From: Clostridia bacterium
Lineage (GTDB): Bacteria > Acidobacteriota > Terriglobia > Terriglobales > Acidobacteriaceae
Length of the DNA stretch: 64,000 nucleotides
Direction of reading: 5' to 3'
NCBI GenBank assembly: GCA_035561135.1
Contig: DATMYA010000052.1
Location: 62,001 to 126,000 of the forward strand
In this document: piece after piece, positions 36,053 to 44,023 of the stretch
How the letters are laid out: every line of letters begins with the position of its first letter
Position numbering within the stretch: the first letter of the stretch is position 1
Notes under the pieces: model-generated
The model's database searches: none
The model's input: the letters and a program-made list of their open reading frames with translations, nothing else
What the model was told of the DNA's origin: nothing
Position numbers and translations under genes: made by a program

Positions 36053-36093
36053 GCGTGGCGAAAGTATCACCCTGCCAAAGGTAAAATAGAGTC

Positions 36094-37194
36094 GTGGGGA
36101 AACAGTTCGACAATTTGGTCCAACGCATCGCTCCTAGAGGCGCGCGCGTACCTGCTTCCTATGAGGTGGGCGGCGTGAAGATCGCCCCTGCGACGGTACT
36201 GGCACCCATGGCTGGCGTGACCGATACGGTCTTCAGGCGCTTCATTCGCCAGATGGGCGGGTGTGGCCTGCTGATGACCGAGTTCACTTCTGCCGACGGC
36301 GTTCTTCGAGGCAAGGACAAGAAGGCAAAGCGCTACTTGCATTTCTACGAAGACGAGCACCCCATCGCGGCCCAGCTCTTTGGCTCCAATCCGGAGACGC
36401 TGAGGGAGGCGGCGAAGATGATCGAGGGACTTGGCTTCGACATGGTGGACCTGAACCTGGGTTGTCCTGCGAAGAAAGTCGTGAAGTGCAATGGCGGCTC
36501 CGGATTGCTGCGCGATCTGCCGCTCATTCGTCAGATATTCGAGAGCGTTCGCGCGGCTGTGAAGATTCCGTTTACGGTAAAGTTTCGCGCCGGATGGAAT
36601 GAAAAGGAACTCGTTTTCCTGGACCTTGCACGCATAGCTGAAGACTGCGGGTTGAACGGTGTCGCCATTCATGCGCGCACTCGCGAGCAGGGCTACAGCG
36701 GCAATGCGAATTGGGACTGGATTCGTGATCTGAAACAGGCGGTGAAGATTCCTGTCGTCGGTAATGGCGACATCCGCACGCCCGAGGACGCGGCGGCCAT
36801 GGTGGCGCACACGGGTTGTGACGCGGTGATGATCGGTCGCTCGGCAGCTTCGAATCCCTGGATATTCCGGCAAATCGAGGCGTACACCGCGACCGGCAAA
36901 TATGAAGTGGCAAGCGAGGCTGATCGCTACGACATGATTGGTCGCTACTTCCGGATGTTGATCGAAGAAGGATACAGGGACGCGCCCGGCAAGATGAAGC
37001 AGTTCGCCTCCTGGTTCACGCATGGCGTGTACAACGGCAGCCATTTGCGTAAAGCCATATACGAAGCGAAGGACGAACACGAAATTCTCTTGGAAGTCGA
37101 AAAGTTCTTTGAGAGTTCGCTGGCAGCGCAGCGCCCGGTTGCGTCCGCAGCAGCGGCGATAGAGCCCTTGCCCAACATGATCGACTGCGGCTGA
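36094..37194 (+). CDS. dusB: tRNA-dihydrouridine synthase (DusB type)
   Basis: FMN enzyme that reduces uridines in tRNA D-loops. It has 366 aa from GTG 36094. Motifs: LAPMAGVTDTVFRRFIRQMG, MTEFTSADG, DLNLGCPAKKVVKCNGGSGLL with catalytic Cys, KFRAGWNE, AIHARTREQGYSGNANWDWI and GNGDIRTPEDAAAMVAHTGCDAVMIGRSAASNPWIF. The NLGCPxxK motif is typical of bacterial DusB. It has a short C-terminal extension rich in Ala. Confidence 0.94.
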   Translation: MGKQFDNLVQRIAPRGARVPASYEVGGVKIAPATVLAPMAGVTDTVFRRFIRQMGGCGLLMTEFTSADGVLRGKDKKAKRYLHFYEDEHPIAAQLFGSNPETLREAAKMIEGLGFDMVDLNLGCPAKKVVKCNGGSGLLRDLPLIRQIFESVRAAVKIPFTVKFRAGWNEKELVFLDLARIAEDCGLNGVAIHARTREQGYSGNANWDWIRDLKQAVKIPVVGNGDIRTPEDAAAMVAHTGCDAVMIGRSAASNPWIFRQIEAYTATGKYEVASEADRYDMIGRYFRMLIEEGYRDAPGKMKQFASWFTHGVYNGSHLRKAIYEAKDEHEILLEVEKFFESSLAAQRPVASAAAAIEPLPNMIDCG

Positions 37195-37291
37195 TTCGAT
37201 CTTGGGCGATTCCACTCCTGAATTACCGACGTAATTTGTCTCGTTCCCCAGTTGTGCTACATTTGCTTACCCATCCCCCAGAAGACCCTGT

Positions 37292-37657
37292 ATGGAAAAC
37301 GGAAGCGAGTACTCCCAGGTGCGTCAGTGGGCGCGCGTTCAACTGGAACTGCGCGTCAAGATCAGCTACAGCCGGCACAACGTTCTGCAGAGCACACATG
37401 GCCGGTCACACGATATCGGAGAAGGTGGCTTTTCGATTTACGTACCCTGCGAACTGATAGAAGGCGAGCACGTCGAACTGGAATTCACGCTACCGGCCTC
37501 TCGCACCCCCATTCGCGCACGAGCAACGGTACGTAATCGCGAGGGATTTCGCTACGGCATCGAGTTCGTCACGCTCACTAAAGCACAGCGCGACGATATC
37601 GCGCGGCTCTCCAAGGCTTACCCTGCACTCACAAGAAATACAGGTGCAGCTTCATAG
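37292..37657 (+). CDS. PilZ-domain protein
   Basis: 121 aa, a single PilZ domain. The c-di-GMP-binding D-x-G/S-xx-G motif is present as HDIGEGG (about residues 40-46) and the beta-barrel as HVELEFTLPASRTPIRARATVRNREGFRYGIEFV. The N-terminal RxxxR arginine pair is only partly conserved (RQWARVQLELRV), so binding of c-di-GMP is likely but not certain. A possible promoter precedes it (TTGTCT at 37236-37241 and TACATT at 37258-37263, 16-bp spacing). Confidence 0.85.
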   Translation: MENGSEYSQVRQWARVQLELRVKISYSRHNVLQSTHGRSHDIGEGGFSIYVPCELIEGEHVELEFTLPASRTPIRARATVRNREGFRYGIEFVTLTKAQRDDIARLSKAYPALTRNTGAAS

Positions 37658-37764
37658 CTGCCCACAGAAATCACAACTTCACTGAGAACGCGTGTCATCC
37701 TAAGGCCGCGCTCGTTTTGGCACGCCGAAGAACCTGCTTCTATTTCAGCAGTGACATGAAAGCT

Positions 37765-38619
37765 TTACGCCGTTACAGCCTCGCGTACTGGCTTTGCCGC
37801 GAGCCTTCCCTGTTCATCTGCCCCAACGAACGCCCATGGAATCTTAGGATCGTGCGTGAAAATCGTAAGCCAGCGCTGCGGCAGAGCGTCGTCGTAATAG
37901 CGATGCCGGCTCTCGATCGTCTCCAGCGGAAACAGGTCGTAGGCCATCACCCACGTTGGGTGCAGGTGCGCCGCGGTGGGAATCAGGTCGCCGATATAAC
38001 AAGCAGTGTGTCCTCCGCTTTTGAAGATGACGGCCTGGTGATTGCGCGTATGCCCCGGAAAGACGCGCACCGATACGCCGGGGACAATCTCCTGGTCGCC
38101 TCGCAACAGCTGCATCTGACCGTTCTCAACCAGCGGGTTGTAGTTGTCGCTTATGTAGCTGATACGATCGCGCTCGTGCTGCATATTGGCGTGGCGGAGC
38201 TCACCTTCTTGCGCGTAGTACTTCGCTTTGGGAAACGTGGCAACAACTTTCCCGCCGCGCAAGAAGGTGTTCCATCCACAATGATCGAAATGTAAATGCG
38301 TGTTAATAACAACGTCGATCTCGTCCGGCGCGATCTTTGCTTCTTCCAGCGCGTTCAGCAGGCGAGCTTCATTCTCGTAGATGCGCAGCAACTTGTCCGG
38401 CAGCTTGTTGCCAATGCCGGTTTCCACCAGCACCGTGTGCTTGCCCGTGCGAACAACAAGCGTGTTGAGACCCAATCGCAGGCGGTTGAACTGGTCGGGA
38501 GCAAATTTCTTCTCCCACATAGGCTTTGGGACGACGCCGAACATCGAACCGCCATCCAGATAATAGCCACCGTCAGAAATCAGGATCAGTTCAAAATCGC
38601 CTAGCGTAGTTCGGTGCAA
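37765..38619 (-). CDS. MBL-fold metallo-hydrolase
   Basis: 284 aa. Metal-binding motif THLHFDHCGWN (HxHxDH), followed by VFPGHTRNHQAVIF (His), the bridging YIGDLIPTAAHLHP (Asp) and a terminal TIFTHDPKIPWAFV (His). The layout and length resemble AHL-lactonase/MBL hydrolases of the AttM type; the substrate is not determined. No signal peptide, so cytoplasmic. Confidence 0.88.
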   Translation of the reverse strand: MHRTTLGDFELILISDGGYYLDGGSMFGVVPKPMWEKKFAPDQFNRLRLGLNTLVVRTGKHTVLVETGIGNKLPDKLLRIYENEARLLNALEEAKIAPDEIDVVINTHLHFDHCGWNTFLRGGKVVATFPKAKYYAQEGELRHANMQHERDRISYISDNYNPLVENGQMQLLRGDQEIVPGVSVRVFPGHTRNHQAVIFKSGGHTACYIGDLIPTAAHLHPTWVMAYDLFPLETIESRHRYYDDALPQRWLTIFTHDPKIPWAFVGADEQGRLAAKPVREAVTA

Positions 38620-38946
38620 TGTCGCTGTCTCCTTCAGAATTCACTACATCAGATGCAGCGAACCACGTCGTGGCTCCACCAGTTTTGGATCTGCCACAAA
38701 GTCTGCAAGGGCGTCCGACGCGAAGCACGACGAAGCTGCCTGGCACGACATGGGATGCTGCGAACGTAATGAAACGGTGCGGGAAGGCGCCGTTCCCCTT
38801 GAACACATGAATATCTATATATATAAATCTATTGGCGAGGTACCATATCTGATTGGCACGAGCCGTATCAGGTACGTTCGCCTACGGCCCCCGCGCACAT
38901 TCCAGATATACACTGCACCAGAGCTGGCAGGAGCGCCAAAGCTGGG

Positions 38947-38972
38947 TGGAGCAGGCCTTCAGGCCTGCTCCA
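38947..38972. repeat. Perfect 12-bp inverted repeat (TGGAGCAGGCCT)
   Basis: TGGAGCAGGCCT at 38947-38958 and its complement at 38961-38972 with a 2-base loop. Confidence 0.85.
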
Positions 38973-38987
38973 CTTTAGTGGAAGGAA

Positions 38988-39053
38988 GCGGCTTTAGCCG
39001 CTGAGGTATGCTCGACACCGCGCTCCAGCGCGCGCCTCAGCGGCTAAAGCCGC
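38988..39053. repeat. Perfect 19-bp inverted repeat (GCGGCTTTAGCCGCTGAGG)
   Basis: Arms at 38988-39006 and 39035-39053 around a 28-base spacer containing CGCGCTCCAGCGCGCG. The arms match perfectly, so the whole could fold into a cruciform or be a small mobile palindromic element. Confidence 0.85.
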
Positions 39054-39074
39054 ATTACATTCAGTGCGACTTAC

Positions 39075-39104
39075 GGCACGCCTGAAGGCGTGCCCCTTCA
39101 AGGA
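39075..39104. repeat. GGCACGCC-TGAA-GGCGTGCC palindrome
   Basis: 8-bp stem (39075-39094) with a TGAA loop and flank CCTTCAAG. It is the inverse of the copy at 20911-20937. Confidence 0.75.
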
Positions 39105-39222
39105 ATTTCTGCAGCTTGTAAAGCCGCTCCAAATCCCACTGCAGACCTGGAAGGCGCAATGTTTTCCGCACACCTCTCATGGAGCCTAACCGGGATCGCT
39201 GTTGCTGTTGCTGCGAGAGAGA

Positions 39223-39238
39223 TGTTCCACGTGGAACA
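39223..39238. promoter_or_regulatory. parS centromere-like site 1
   Basis: TGTTCCACGTGGAACA, a perfect 16-bp palindrome differing from the classical parS (TGTTTCACGTGAAACA) only in one symmetric base pair. The palindrome extends to 39221-39240. Confidence 0.85.
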
Positions 39239-39261
39239 TCTTGACAACGACACCAGGATCA

Positions 39262-39298
39262 CAAGGAAAAGGGCCGGATGATCTCTCCCCCGGCCCTT
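39262..39298 (-). terminator. Terminator of parAB
   Basis: AAGGGCCGG / CCGGCCCTT stem (39269-39298) with a 12-base loop; on the minus strand it is followed by TTCCTTGT. It lies 17 bases beyond the parB stop. Confidence 0.75.
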
Positions 39299-39314
39299 CC
39301 GATCTAGCTCGAAA

Positions 39315-40208
39315 CTAACGCTTCGCCCCAAGCACCTCGACGATACGGTCGAAATCTTCAAGCGAGGCGTACTCGAGCATTATCTTGCCCTTACCCTTCT
39401 TGTCTGTGATTGTGACCCTCACGCCAAGCGAGCGCTCAAGCTCGCGTTCGGCCTCGCGCACATTCGGGTCCAACGGACGCTCCGGCTTCGACTGCTTCTC
39501 AGCCGGGTGCATCAGGTTGTAAACCGCCCCTTCGGTCTGGCGAACCGACATTGAGAGCGTAACTACCCTCTGCGCCAGTTTCTCCATCGCGTCGGGCGAG
39601 TCCAAGGTCATTAGCGCCTTGGCATGGCCAAAACTGAGCTTTTCGGCCTCGACCAACTCCTGGACCGTAGGCGGCAGCTTCAGCAATCGCACAAAGTTAG
39701 CGACCGATGAGCGATCCTTGCCAGTGCGCTGCGCCATCTGCTCTTGTGTAAGCCCGAATTCGCGGCCCAGACGCTCGTAAGCCCTTGCCTGCTCCATTGC
39801 ATTGAGATCCTCGCGCTGAAGGTTTTCGACGATGGTCATTTCCATCGCCTGCTCGTTCGAAACCTGGCGAATAATCGCGGGTACCGTCGTTTTCCCGGCC
39901 CGTTGCGAAGCCAGCCAGCGCCGTTCTCCGGCGATCAACTGGAAGCGTCCATCCTTCTGCGGCCGCACGACGATGGGCTGAACCACGCCGGACGCCCTGA
40001 TCGACGCCGCTAGTTCGTTCAGCGCCTCTTCCCCGAACTTGGTGCGTGTCTGGTATGGATTGCGGTCGATTTGCTCGACTGGGACTTCCCGCACGAGATC
40101 GCCAGACATTGCGGTTGCTGGCGCCGCTCCGGGTGCCGGAGCCGTTGCACGCGATGCGGGCAGCAGAGTTTCAAGTCCACGGCCGAGTACCTTCTTCTTG
40201 TCATTCAT
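39315..40208 (-). CDS. parB: Chromosome-partitioning protein ParB (Spo0J)
   Basis: 297-aa DNA-binding CTPase that nucleates on parS and spreads. It has the N-terminal GRGLETLLP start, IDRNPYQTRTKF, the CTP-binding GERRWLASQ motif, IVENLQREDLNAMEQA, and the parS-binding helix-turn-helix (GLTQEQMAQRTGKDRSSVANFVRLLKLP). A C-terminal dimerisation helix follows a Lys/Pro-rich linker. It overlaps parA by 4 bases (40205-40208). Three parS palindromes lie within 2 kb, so the ParB-parS system is complete here. Confidence 0.97.
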   Translation of the reverse strand: MNDKKKVLGRGLETLLPASRATAPAPGAAPATAMSGDLVREVPVEQIDRNPYQTRTKFGEEALNELAASIRASGVVQPIVVRPQKDGRFQLIAGERRWLASQRAGKTTVPAIIRQVSNEQAMEMTIVENLQREDLNAMEQARAYERLGREFGLTQEQMAQRTGKDRSSVANFVRLLKLPPTVQELVEAEKLSFGHAKALMTLDSPDAMEKLAQRVVTLSMSVRQTEGAVYNLMHPAEKQSKPERPLDPNVREAERELERSLGVRVTITDKKGKGKIMLEYASLEDFDRIVEVLGAKR

Positions 40209-41035
40209 TTTGCGATTCCTGCATCGGTCTGTACGCCGACGGTTGTAACTTCCAAGGGAGTAGTTGAGTGCGACATTCCGCGTTCCATAATTTCCTTCGC
40301 CAAACGTATATAGCTTTCAGCCCCTCGCGAGCGCGGATCGTAGAGGAGTGCCGGTTTTCCGTGACTTGGGGCTTCAGCCAAACGCACATTGCGCGGGATA
40401 GCCGTCTTGCAGAGCGTGTCGCCGAAGTACTTTTGCAACTCCGAGGTGACACTCTGGGCCAGATTTGTCCGTTCGTCGTACATCGTTAGCACCACGCCTT
40501 CGACGCTGAGTCGGCTGTTCAGGCTCTGGCGTATTCGGTCAATGGTATCAAGCAACTCGGAGACGCCTTCCAGGGCAAAATATTCGGCCTGCATAGGAAT
40601 CAGCACCGAATCCGCCGCGACTAAGGCGTTCAGAGTGAGCAGATCGAGGGCGGGCGGGCAGTCCAACACGATGAACTCGAAACGCGGACGAACCTGCTCA
40701 AGAGCATGCCTGAGCCGATATTCCCGGTACTCAGCACCGACGAGTTCGATGTTGGCGCCGATGAGATTTTTGCTGGACGGGATAACCCAGAGGTTCTCGA
40801 CCGCAGTCTGCAGCATCACCTGGTCGGCCGACGCATCGCCCATAATGTATTCATAGACGCTCAGGCGCTCCGGGTCTTTAACGAAACCGACTCCGCTGGA
40901 CGAGTTGGACTGGGGATCGCAATCCACGAGCAGCGTCGGAACCTCGGCTGCCGCAAAGGATGCGGCCAGGTTGATGGAGGTCGTGGTTTTACCTACGCCA
41001 CCCTTCTGATTGGCGACTGCTATGACGCGAGCCAT
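40205..41035 (-). CDS. parA: Chromosome-partitioning ATPase ParA (Soj)
   Basis: 276 aa. The deviant Walker A KGGVGKTTTSIN is near residue 11-22, followed by LLVDCDPQSNSSSGVG and VLDCPPALDLLTLNAL. This is a classical chromosomal ParA without an N-terminal HTH. It moves origin-proximal DNA along the nucleoid with ParB. The gene runs parA-parB with a 4-base overlap, downstream of rsmG in the same orientation; two parS sites lie between rsmG and parA. Confidence 0.97.
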   Translation of the reverse strand: MARVIAVANQKGGVGKTTTSINLAASFAAAEVPTLLVDCDPQSNSSSGVGFVKDPERLSVYEYIMGDASADQVMLQTAVENLWVIPSSKNLIGANIELVGAEYREYRLRHALEQVRPRFEFIVLDCPPALDLLTLNALVAADSVLIPMQAEYFALEGVSELLDTIDRIRQSLNSRLSVEGVVLTMYDERTNLAQSVTSELQKYFGDTLCKTAIPRNVRLAEAPSHGKPALLYDPRSRGAESYIRLAKEIMERGMSHSTTPLEVTTVGVQTDAGIAK

Positions 41036-41109
41036 GGGACCCTTTCGTGGTGAGAGTTGAGCCTACAAGACGCGTCGGTCGATAGCAACGGTGACTTGCT
41101 GTGCAGAGC

Positions 41110-41127
41110 TGTGGATTCGGTGGATAA
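41110..41127 (-). promoter_or_regulatory. Two adjacent DnaA-box-like sequences
   Basis: TGTGGATTC (41110-41118) and GGTGGATAA (41119-41127) resemble the reverse complement of the DnaA box (TGTGGATAA), with two and one mismatches. They lie in the parA-rsmG gap together with two parS sites. Confidence 0.35.
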
Positions 41128-41164
41128 CGGGAAATAAAAGCCGGAATTCGTCAGCGCTGGGCAA

Positions 41165-41180
41165 TGTTCCACGTGGAACA
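41165..41180. promoter_or_regulatory. parS centromere-like site 2
   Basis: TGTTCCACGTGGAACA, identical to site 1, in the parA-rsmG gap. Confidence 0.9.
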
Positions 41181-41223
41181 CGTCGGCAAAGCAACAAACC
41201 AGCCAGTAAACGTACAACCCAAT

Positions 41224-41239
41224 TGTTCCACGTGGAACA
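41224..41239. promoter_or_regulatory. parS centromere-like site 3
   Basis: TGTTCCACGTGGAACA again, ending one base before the rsmG stop codon (41240-41242) and 43 bases from site 2. Confidence 0.9.
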
Positions 41240-41872
41240 TCACGAGGCGAGCTTTGGCCGACAAACCGCCAGCACTCGCGCCGCCGACCCCGGCACCATG
41301 ATTGGAAGCTGCCACGCTCCGGGCACAAACTGGTGAGCCGCCTGAACCTGCGCGGAACCAATCAGCATCGCGAGTCTCCCGCCGGGCGACACCAGGCGCG
41401 CAGCGGTGGGCGCGATGGATTCAAACTTCTCGACAGCGCGAAAAGTGACTAGCTCCGCCCTAAGCCCAACTTTCTCGGCCCGTACATTCAGAACCTCAAC
41501 GTCGCTCAAAGACAGTTGCCGAACGATTTCCTTCAGGAACGTAGCCTTCTTGTTTTGCGATTCGACCAACATTAGTGACAGCCCTGGTGCGAAGATCTTT
41601 AGCACCAGGCCGGGAAAGCCGGCTCCGGAACCGACATCTATGACCGAGCAGCGCGAGTCAGCCGAGAGCAGATGGCGAGCGGCGAAGAGCGACTCGCCGA
41701 AATGACGCGAGATCATCTCGTCACGCGTACGCACGGCCGTTAGATTCATGCGCGCATTCCACTTCATCAGTATATTTACATATGTGGATATATTCTCGGC
41801 CTGCTCCGAGGTCAATGTGTTGGCATCGCCTAGATATGGCGCAACCAGCTCGACGATGTGTGCTGTATCCAC
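41240..41872 (-). CDS. rsmG: 16S rRNA (guanine527-N7)-methyltransferase RsmG (GidB)
   Basis: 210 aa. SAM-binding motifs: SVIDVGSGAGFPGLVLKIFAP, LMLVESQNKKATFLKEI, VEVLNVRAEKV. The N-terminal NILMKWNARMNLTAVRTRDEMISRHFGESL is the RsmG signature. It is usually next to mnmG and parAB near the origin, as here, although mnmG is separated from it by two genes. Confidence 0.96.
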   Translation of the reverse strand: MDTAHIVELVAPYLGDANTLTSEQAENISTYVNILMKWNARMNLTAVRTRDEMISRHFGESLFAARHLLSADSRCSVIDVGSGAGFPGLVLKIFAPGLSLMLVESQNKKATFLKEIVRQLSLSDVEVLNVRAEKVGLRAELVTFRAVEKFESIAPTAARLVSPGGRLAMLIGSAQVQAAHQFVPGAWQLPIMVPGSAARVLAVCRPKLAS

Positions 41873-42049
41873 GCCTGGAAAGATTATCTCAGCGGCCGCT
41901 CAGCGCGGCAGATAAAAGCGACCGACAAAGCGGTTACTAATTCCACCACTAAGATTCAGTTGAGCCGCGCGCGTTGGAGTCGTTATCATTGCATAGCCGC
42001 GCGCGTGGGGCGTTCGGCCATAACTTCCTTCAACACGACTACGACAAGC

Positions 42050-42706
42050 ATGAGCGAAGCGACTGTTTCCACCTATGTCACGATCACGGGCCTGCCTCTG
42101 ACGATCGAACTGGCCTGGCCTTTTCACCACTCAACCTCCGGCGCGGATTTCGAGGTACTGCATGGCATCCTGTGCGTTGCGGACGGAAGCGGGCTGCATG
42201 CGGATGTCTCCGTGCATGTTTCGCAAACAGTCCGCGAGGCACTCCCCTCTCTGGAGCCGAGAGATGCTCACGCCGTCGTGATCAATGCGCTGCGAAAGGA
42301 GGTGGACGTAAAGCAGCTAGAGTTTCTGAAATCTGGCAAGCGTCAACCAGTGCCACTTTCTACGCGCTTCATGCACTTCCGCACGCGGCGTTGGCAGTTC
42401 AGTTCCGCGCCGGAGACTGCGATTGCGCTCATGCTGCGCGACCGTGTGTATTGGGCGGCGCACAAGATGGGTGCCGGGCACGTGAAGGTGATCGATGCAT
42501 GCGAGGCGATGTACGTGGGCTCCACCATCGAGACGATCGCGGAGGTAGCGCGCGGCCTCGCCCGGCAGGAGTTGATCGCGCTAGACGGCGAACACGCCCT
42601 GGCAACCGATAGTCTCATCGCCCTCGGCGCTGAGATCGAGCGCCGGAAAGAAAATGCGCTTGCTTCACTCCAGCAGAAGCATGAGTACGAACAATCGAAG
42701 ACGTAG
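42050..42706 (+). CDS. Conserved hypothetical protein
   Basis: 218 aa from ATG 42050; the frame is open further upstream, but that part overlaps rsmG's promoter side. No signal peptide or membrane helix. Residues 1-100 look like a small beta-rich domain (TYVTITGLPLTIELAWPFHHSTSGADFEVLHGILCVADGSGLHADVSVHVSQTV). The C-terminal part is helical (VYWAAHKMGAGHVKVIDACEAMYVGSTIETIAEVARGLARQELIAL, ending in a Gln/Glu-rich stretch). It is on the opposite strand to its neighbours. I recognise no family; PilZ-like or nucleotide-binding roles are not supported by motifs. Confidence 0.65.
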   Translation: MSEATVSTYVTITGLPLTIELAWPFHHSTSGADFEVLHGILCVADGSGLHADVSVHVSQTVREALPSLEPRDAHAVVINALRKEVDVKQLEFLKSGKRQPVPLSTRFMHFRTRRWQFSSAPETAIALMLRDRVYWAAHKMGAGHVKVIDACEAMYVGSTIETIAEVARGLARQELIALDGEHALATDSLIALGAEIERRKENALASLQQKHEYEQSKT

Positions 42707-42789
42707 GCCGGGCTGTGCATCCCCGAAGTTGTCAGAGGTCAGGCGTTCCTTTGGAGCGAACGCCAATCCAGAGCACGCGTCATTTTCGC

Positions 42790-42826
42790 TCAGCAGCTTA
42801 GCAGCTCCCAGTGCCTAGCAGCTCAG
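42790..42826. repeat. Short 'CTTAGCAGCT' repeat cluster, second copy
   Basis: CAGCAGCTTAGCAGCTC and CCTAGCAGCTCAG repeat the words found between queD and queE (5040-5145). It overlaps the stop codon of the ferredoxin gene. Confidence 0.5.
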
Positions 42827-43938
42827 AGTCCCGGGTGCGAAGCCTGATTTGCGCTGGGTACGAGTTGCATGTAGAGGTCGCGCGGTATGTCGGTATCCCA
42901 ATACCCGGCTGTCTTGGCGAATCCGACGAGTCCTAAGAACACGAGCGCGATTCCCGCGGCGAGCGCCACGGGAGAAAGCCTGCGCTGTGGCTTTGGCGCT
43001 ATCAATGGAACTCCGACTGCAATCTGCAACGCGCCTTCCGCCGGGCACACCGCCACGCATTCCAGACAAGCCGTGCACTCTGCCGAGCGTATCTGCACCA
43101 GCTTATCCACCGGAAGCTGCGACGGGCACGCTTTCGCGCACTTGCCGCAATCTATACAAGGCTCTGCATTGCGATGAATTCGCGCCGGGCTGAACAAAGC
43201 GGCGAGCCCCATGAGCGCACCATACGGACACAAATAGCGGCACCAGAAGTTCTGCACAAAGAACGACAGCACGATGATGACGCCAACCACAACTGCAGCC
43301 GTGGTGCTCATGAAGCGAAAGAAGTTGAGCATCTTAACGTCGGCGATCAGTCCATAAGGCGCAGAAAGGAATTCGGCGATTGCCTCCACCGACATTGCTC
43401 CGATGACGTACACGAAGAAGCCGAGCAGGAGGTACTTCAGTCCGCGCAAAGGAATATCGGCCCACCGCGGCAGGCTGAAGTTGCGACGAAATGTGCGGCG
43501 ACCGAGCTTCCACAGATACTCGGAGATCGTGCCGATTGGGCATAGCCAGCTACAGAAAGACTTGCGGAAGACCAGCGATATCCCCAGGAACGCCACAAGC
43601 AGAAACATTCCCGCCGGATGGATGCTCGGCACGTGTCCGGTCAAAACCAGATACTTGAGGTTCATCAGGGCTGCGATCGGCAGCCATCCCTCAACCCCGG
43701 CCGGTCGCTCGACAAAACGCGTCGCGCCAGCGGATTCGAAATGACGAACCCACATATAGAACAACACGCCAACATAGGCGTTGAGTACGAGGAATGCGAT
43801 CTGGAAGTAGCGGCGCAGTTGCTGTGAACGATCTGCGTCGGTCCGGCGAATCAGCTTCTTCTTTGTCTTAGGACTTTCGGGATGAATGCTCCCCGCACTG
43901 AGCGTGCCCTGATCCGTGATGTTTGGCTGAGCCGACAT
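42823..43938 (-). CDS. NapH/CcoG-like membrane polyferredoxin
   Basis: 371 aa from ATG 43938 (SD AGGAAAAG). About five membrane helices carry two CxxxCP motifs (FCSWLCPIG near residue 150 and WCRYLCPYG near residue 235). These are followed by two 4Fe-4S ferredoxin motifs, CIDCGKCAKACP and CTACLECVAVCP. The layout fits NapH/NosR-like quinol oxidation proteins that feed electrons to periplasmic reductases, or CcoG-like assembly factors. No napA, nosZ or cco gene is nearby, so the electron acceptor is unknown. The last helix precedes a short C-terminal segment (AKTAGYWDTDIPRDLYMQLV). Confidence 0.85.
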   Translation of the reverse strand: MSAQPNITDQGTLSAGSIHPESPKTKKKLIRRTDADRSQQLRRYFQIAFLVLNAYVGVLFYMWVRHFESAGATRFVERPAGVEGWLPIAALMNLKYLVLTGHVPSIHPAGMFLLVAFLGISLVFRKSFCSWLCPIGTISEYLWKLGRRTFRRNFSLPRWADIPLRGLKYLLLGFFVYVIGAMSVEAIAEFLSAPYGLIADVKMLNFFRFMSTTAAVVVGVIIVLSFFVQNFWCRYLCPYGALMGLAALFSPARIHRNAEPCIDCGKCAKACPSQLPVDKLVQIRSAECTACLECVAVCPAEGALQIAVGVPLIAPKPQRRLSPVALAAGIALVFLGLVGFAKTAGYWDTDIPRDLYMQLVPSANQASHPGL

Positions 43939-44023
43939 ATTCTTTTCCTGAAGTAAGGATAGAAATGCGGGTGCCTGCCTACCTATGACTTTGGTCACAA
44001 ACACAGGGATATCAGCAGATTTC

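Larger units (their letters stand above)
38620..39314. other. Repeat-rich intergenic region before parB
   Basis: About 700 bases with no supported gene. It contains an AT-rich stretch (38810-38835, tatatatata), three palindromes (listed) and the first parS site. The converging genes end on both sides. Confidence 0.6.

Noticed and set aside
38591..38806. 71-codon minus ORF upstream of the MBL hydrolase
   Set aside because: Overlaps the hydrolase start region and has no recognisable protein or SD.
41858..42049. N-terminal 64 codons of the frame containing the hypothetical gene at 42050
   Set aside because: They overlap rsmG's start and lack an SD; the protein character begins at ATG 42050.
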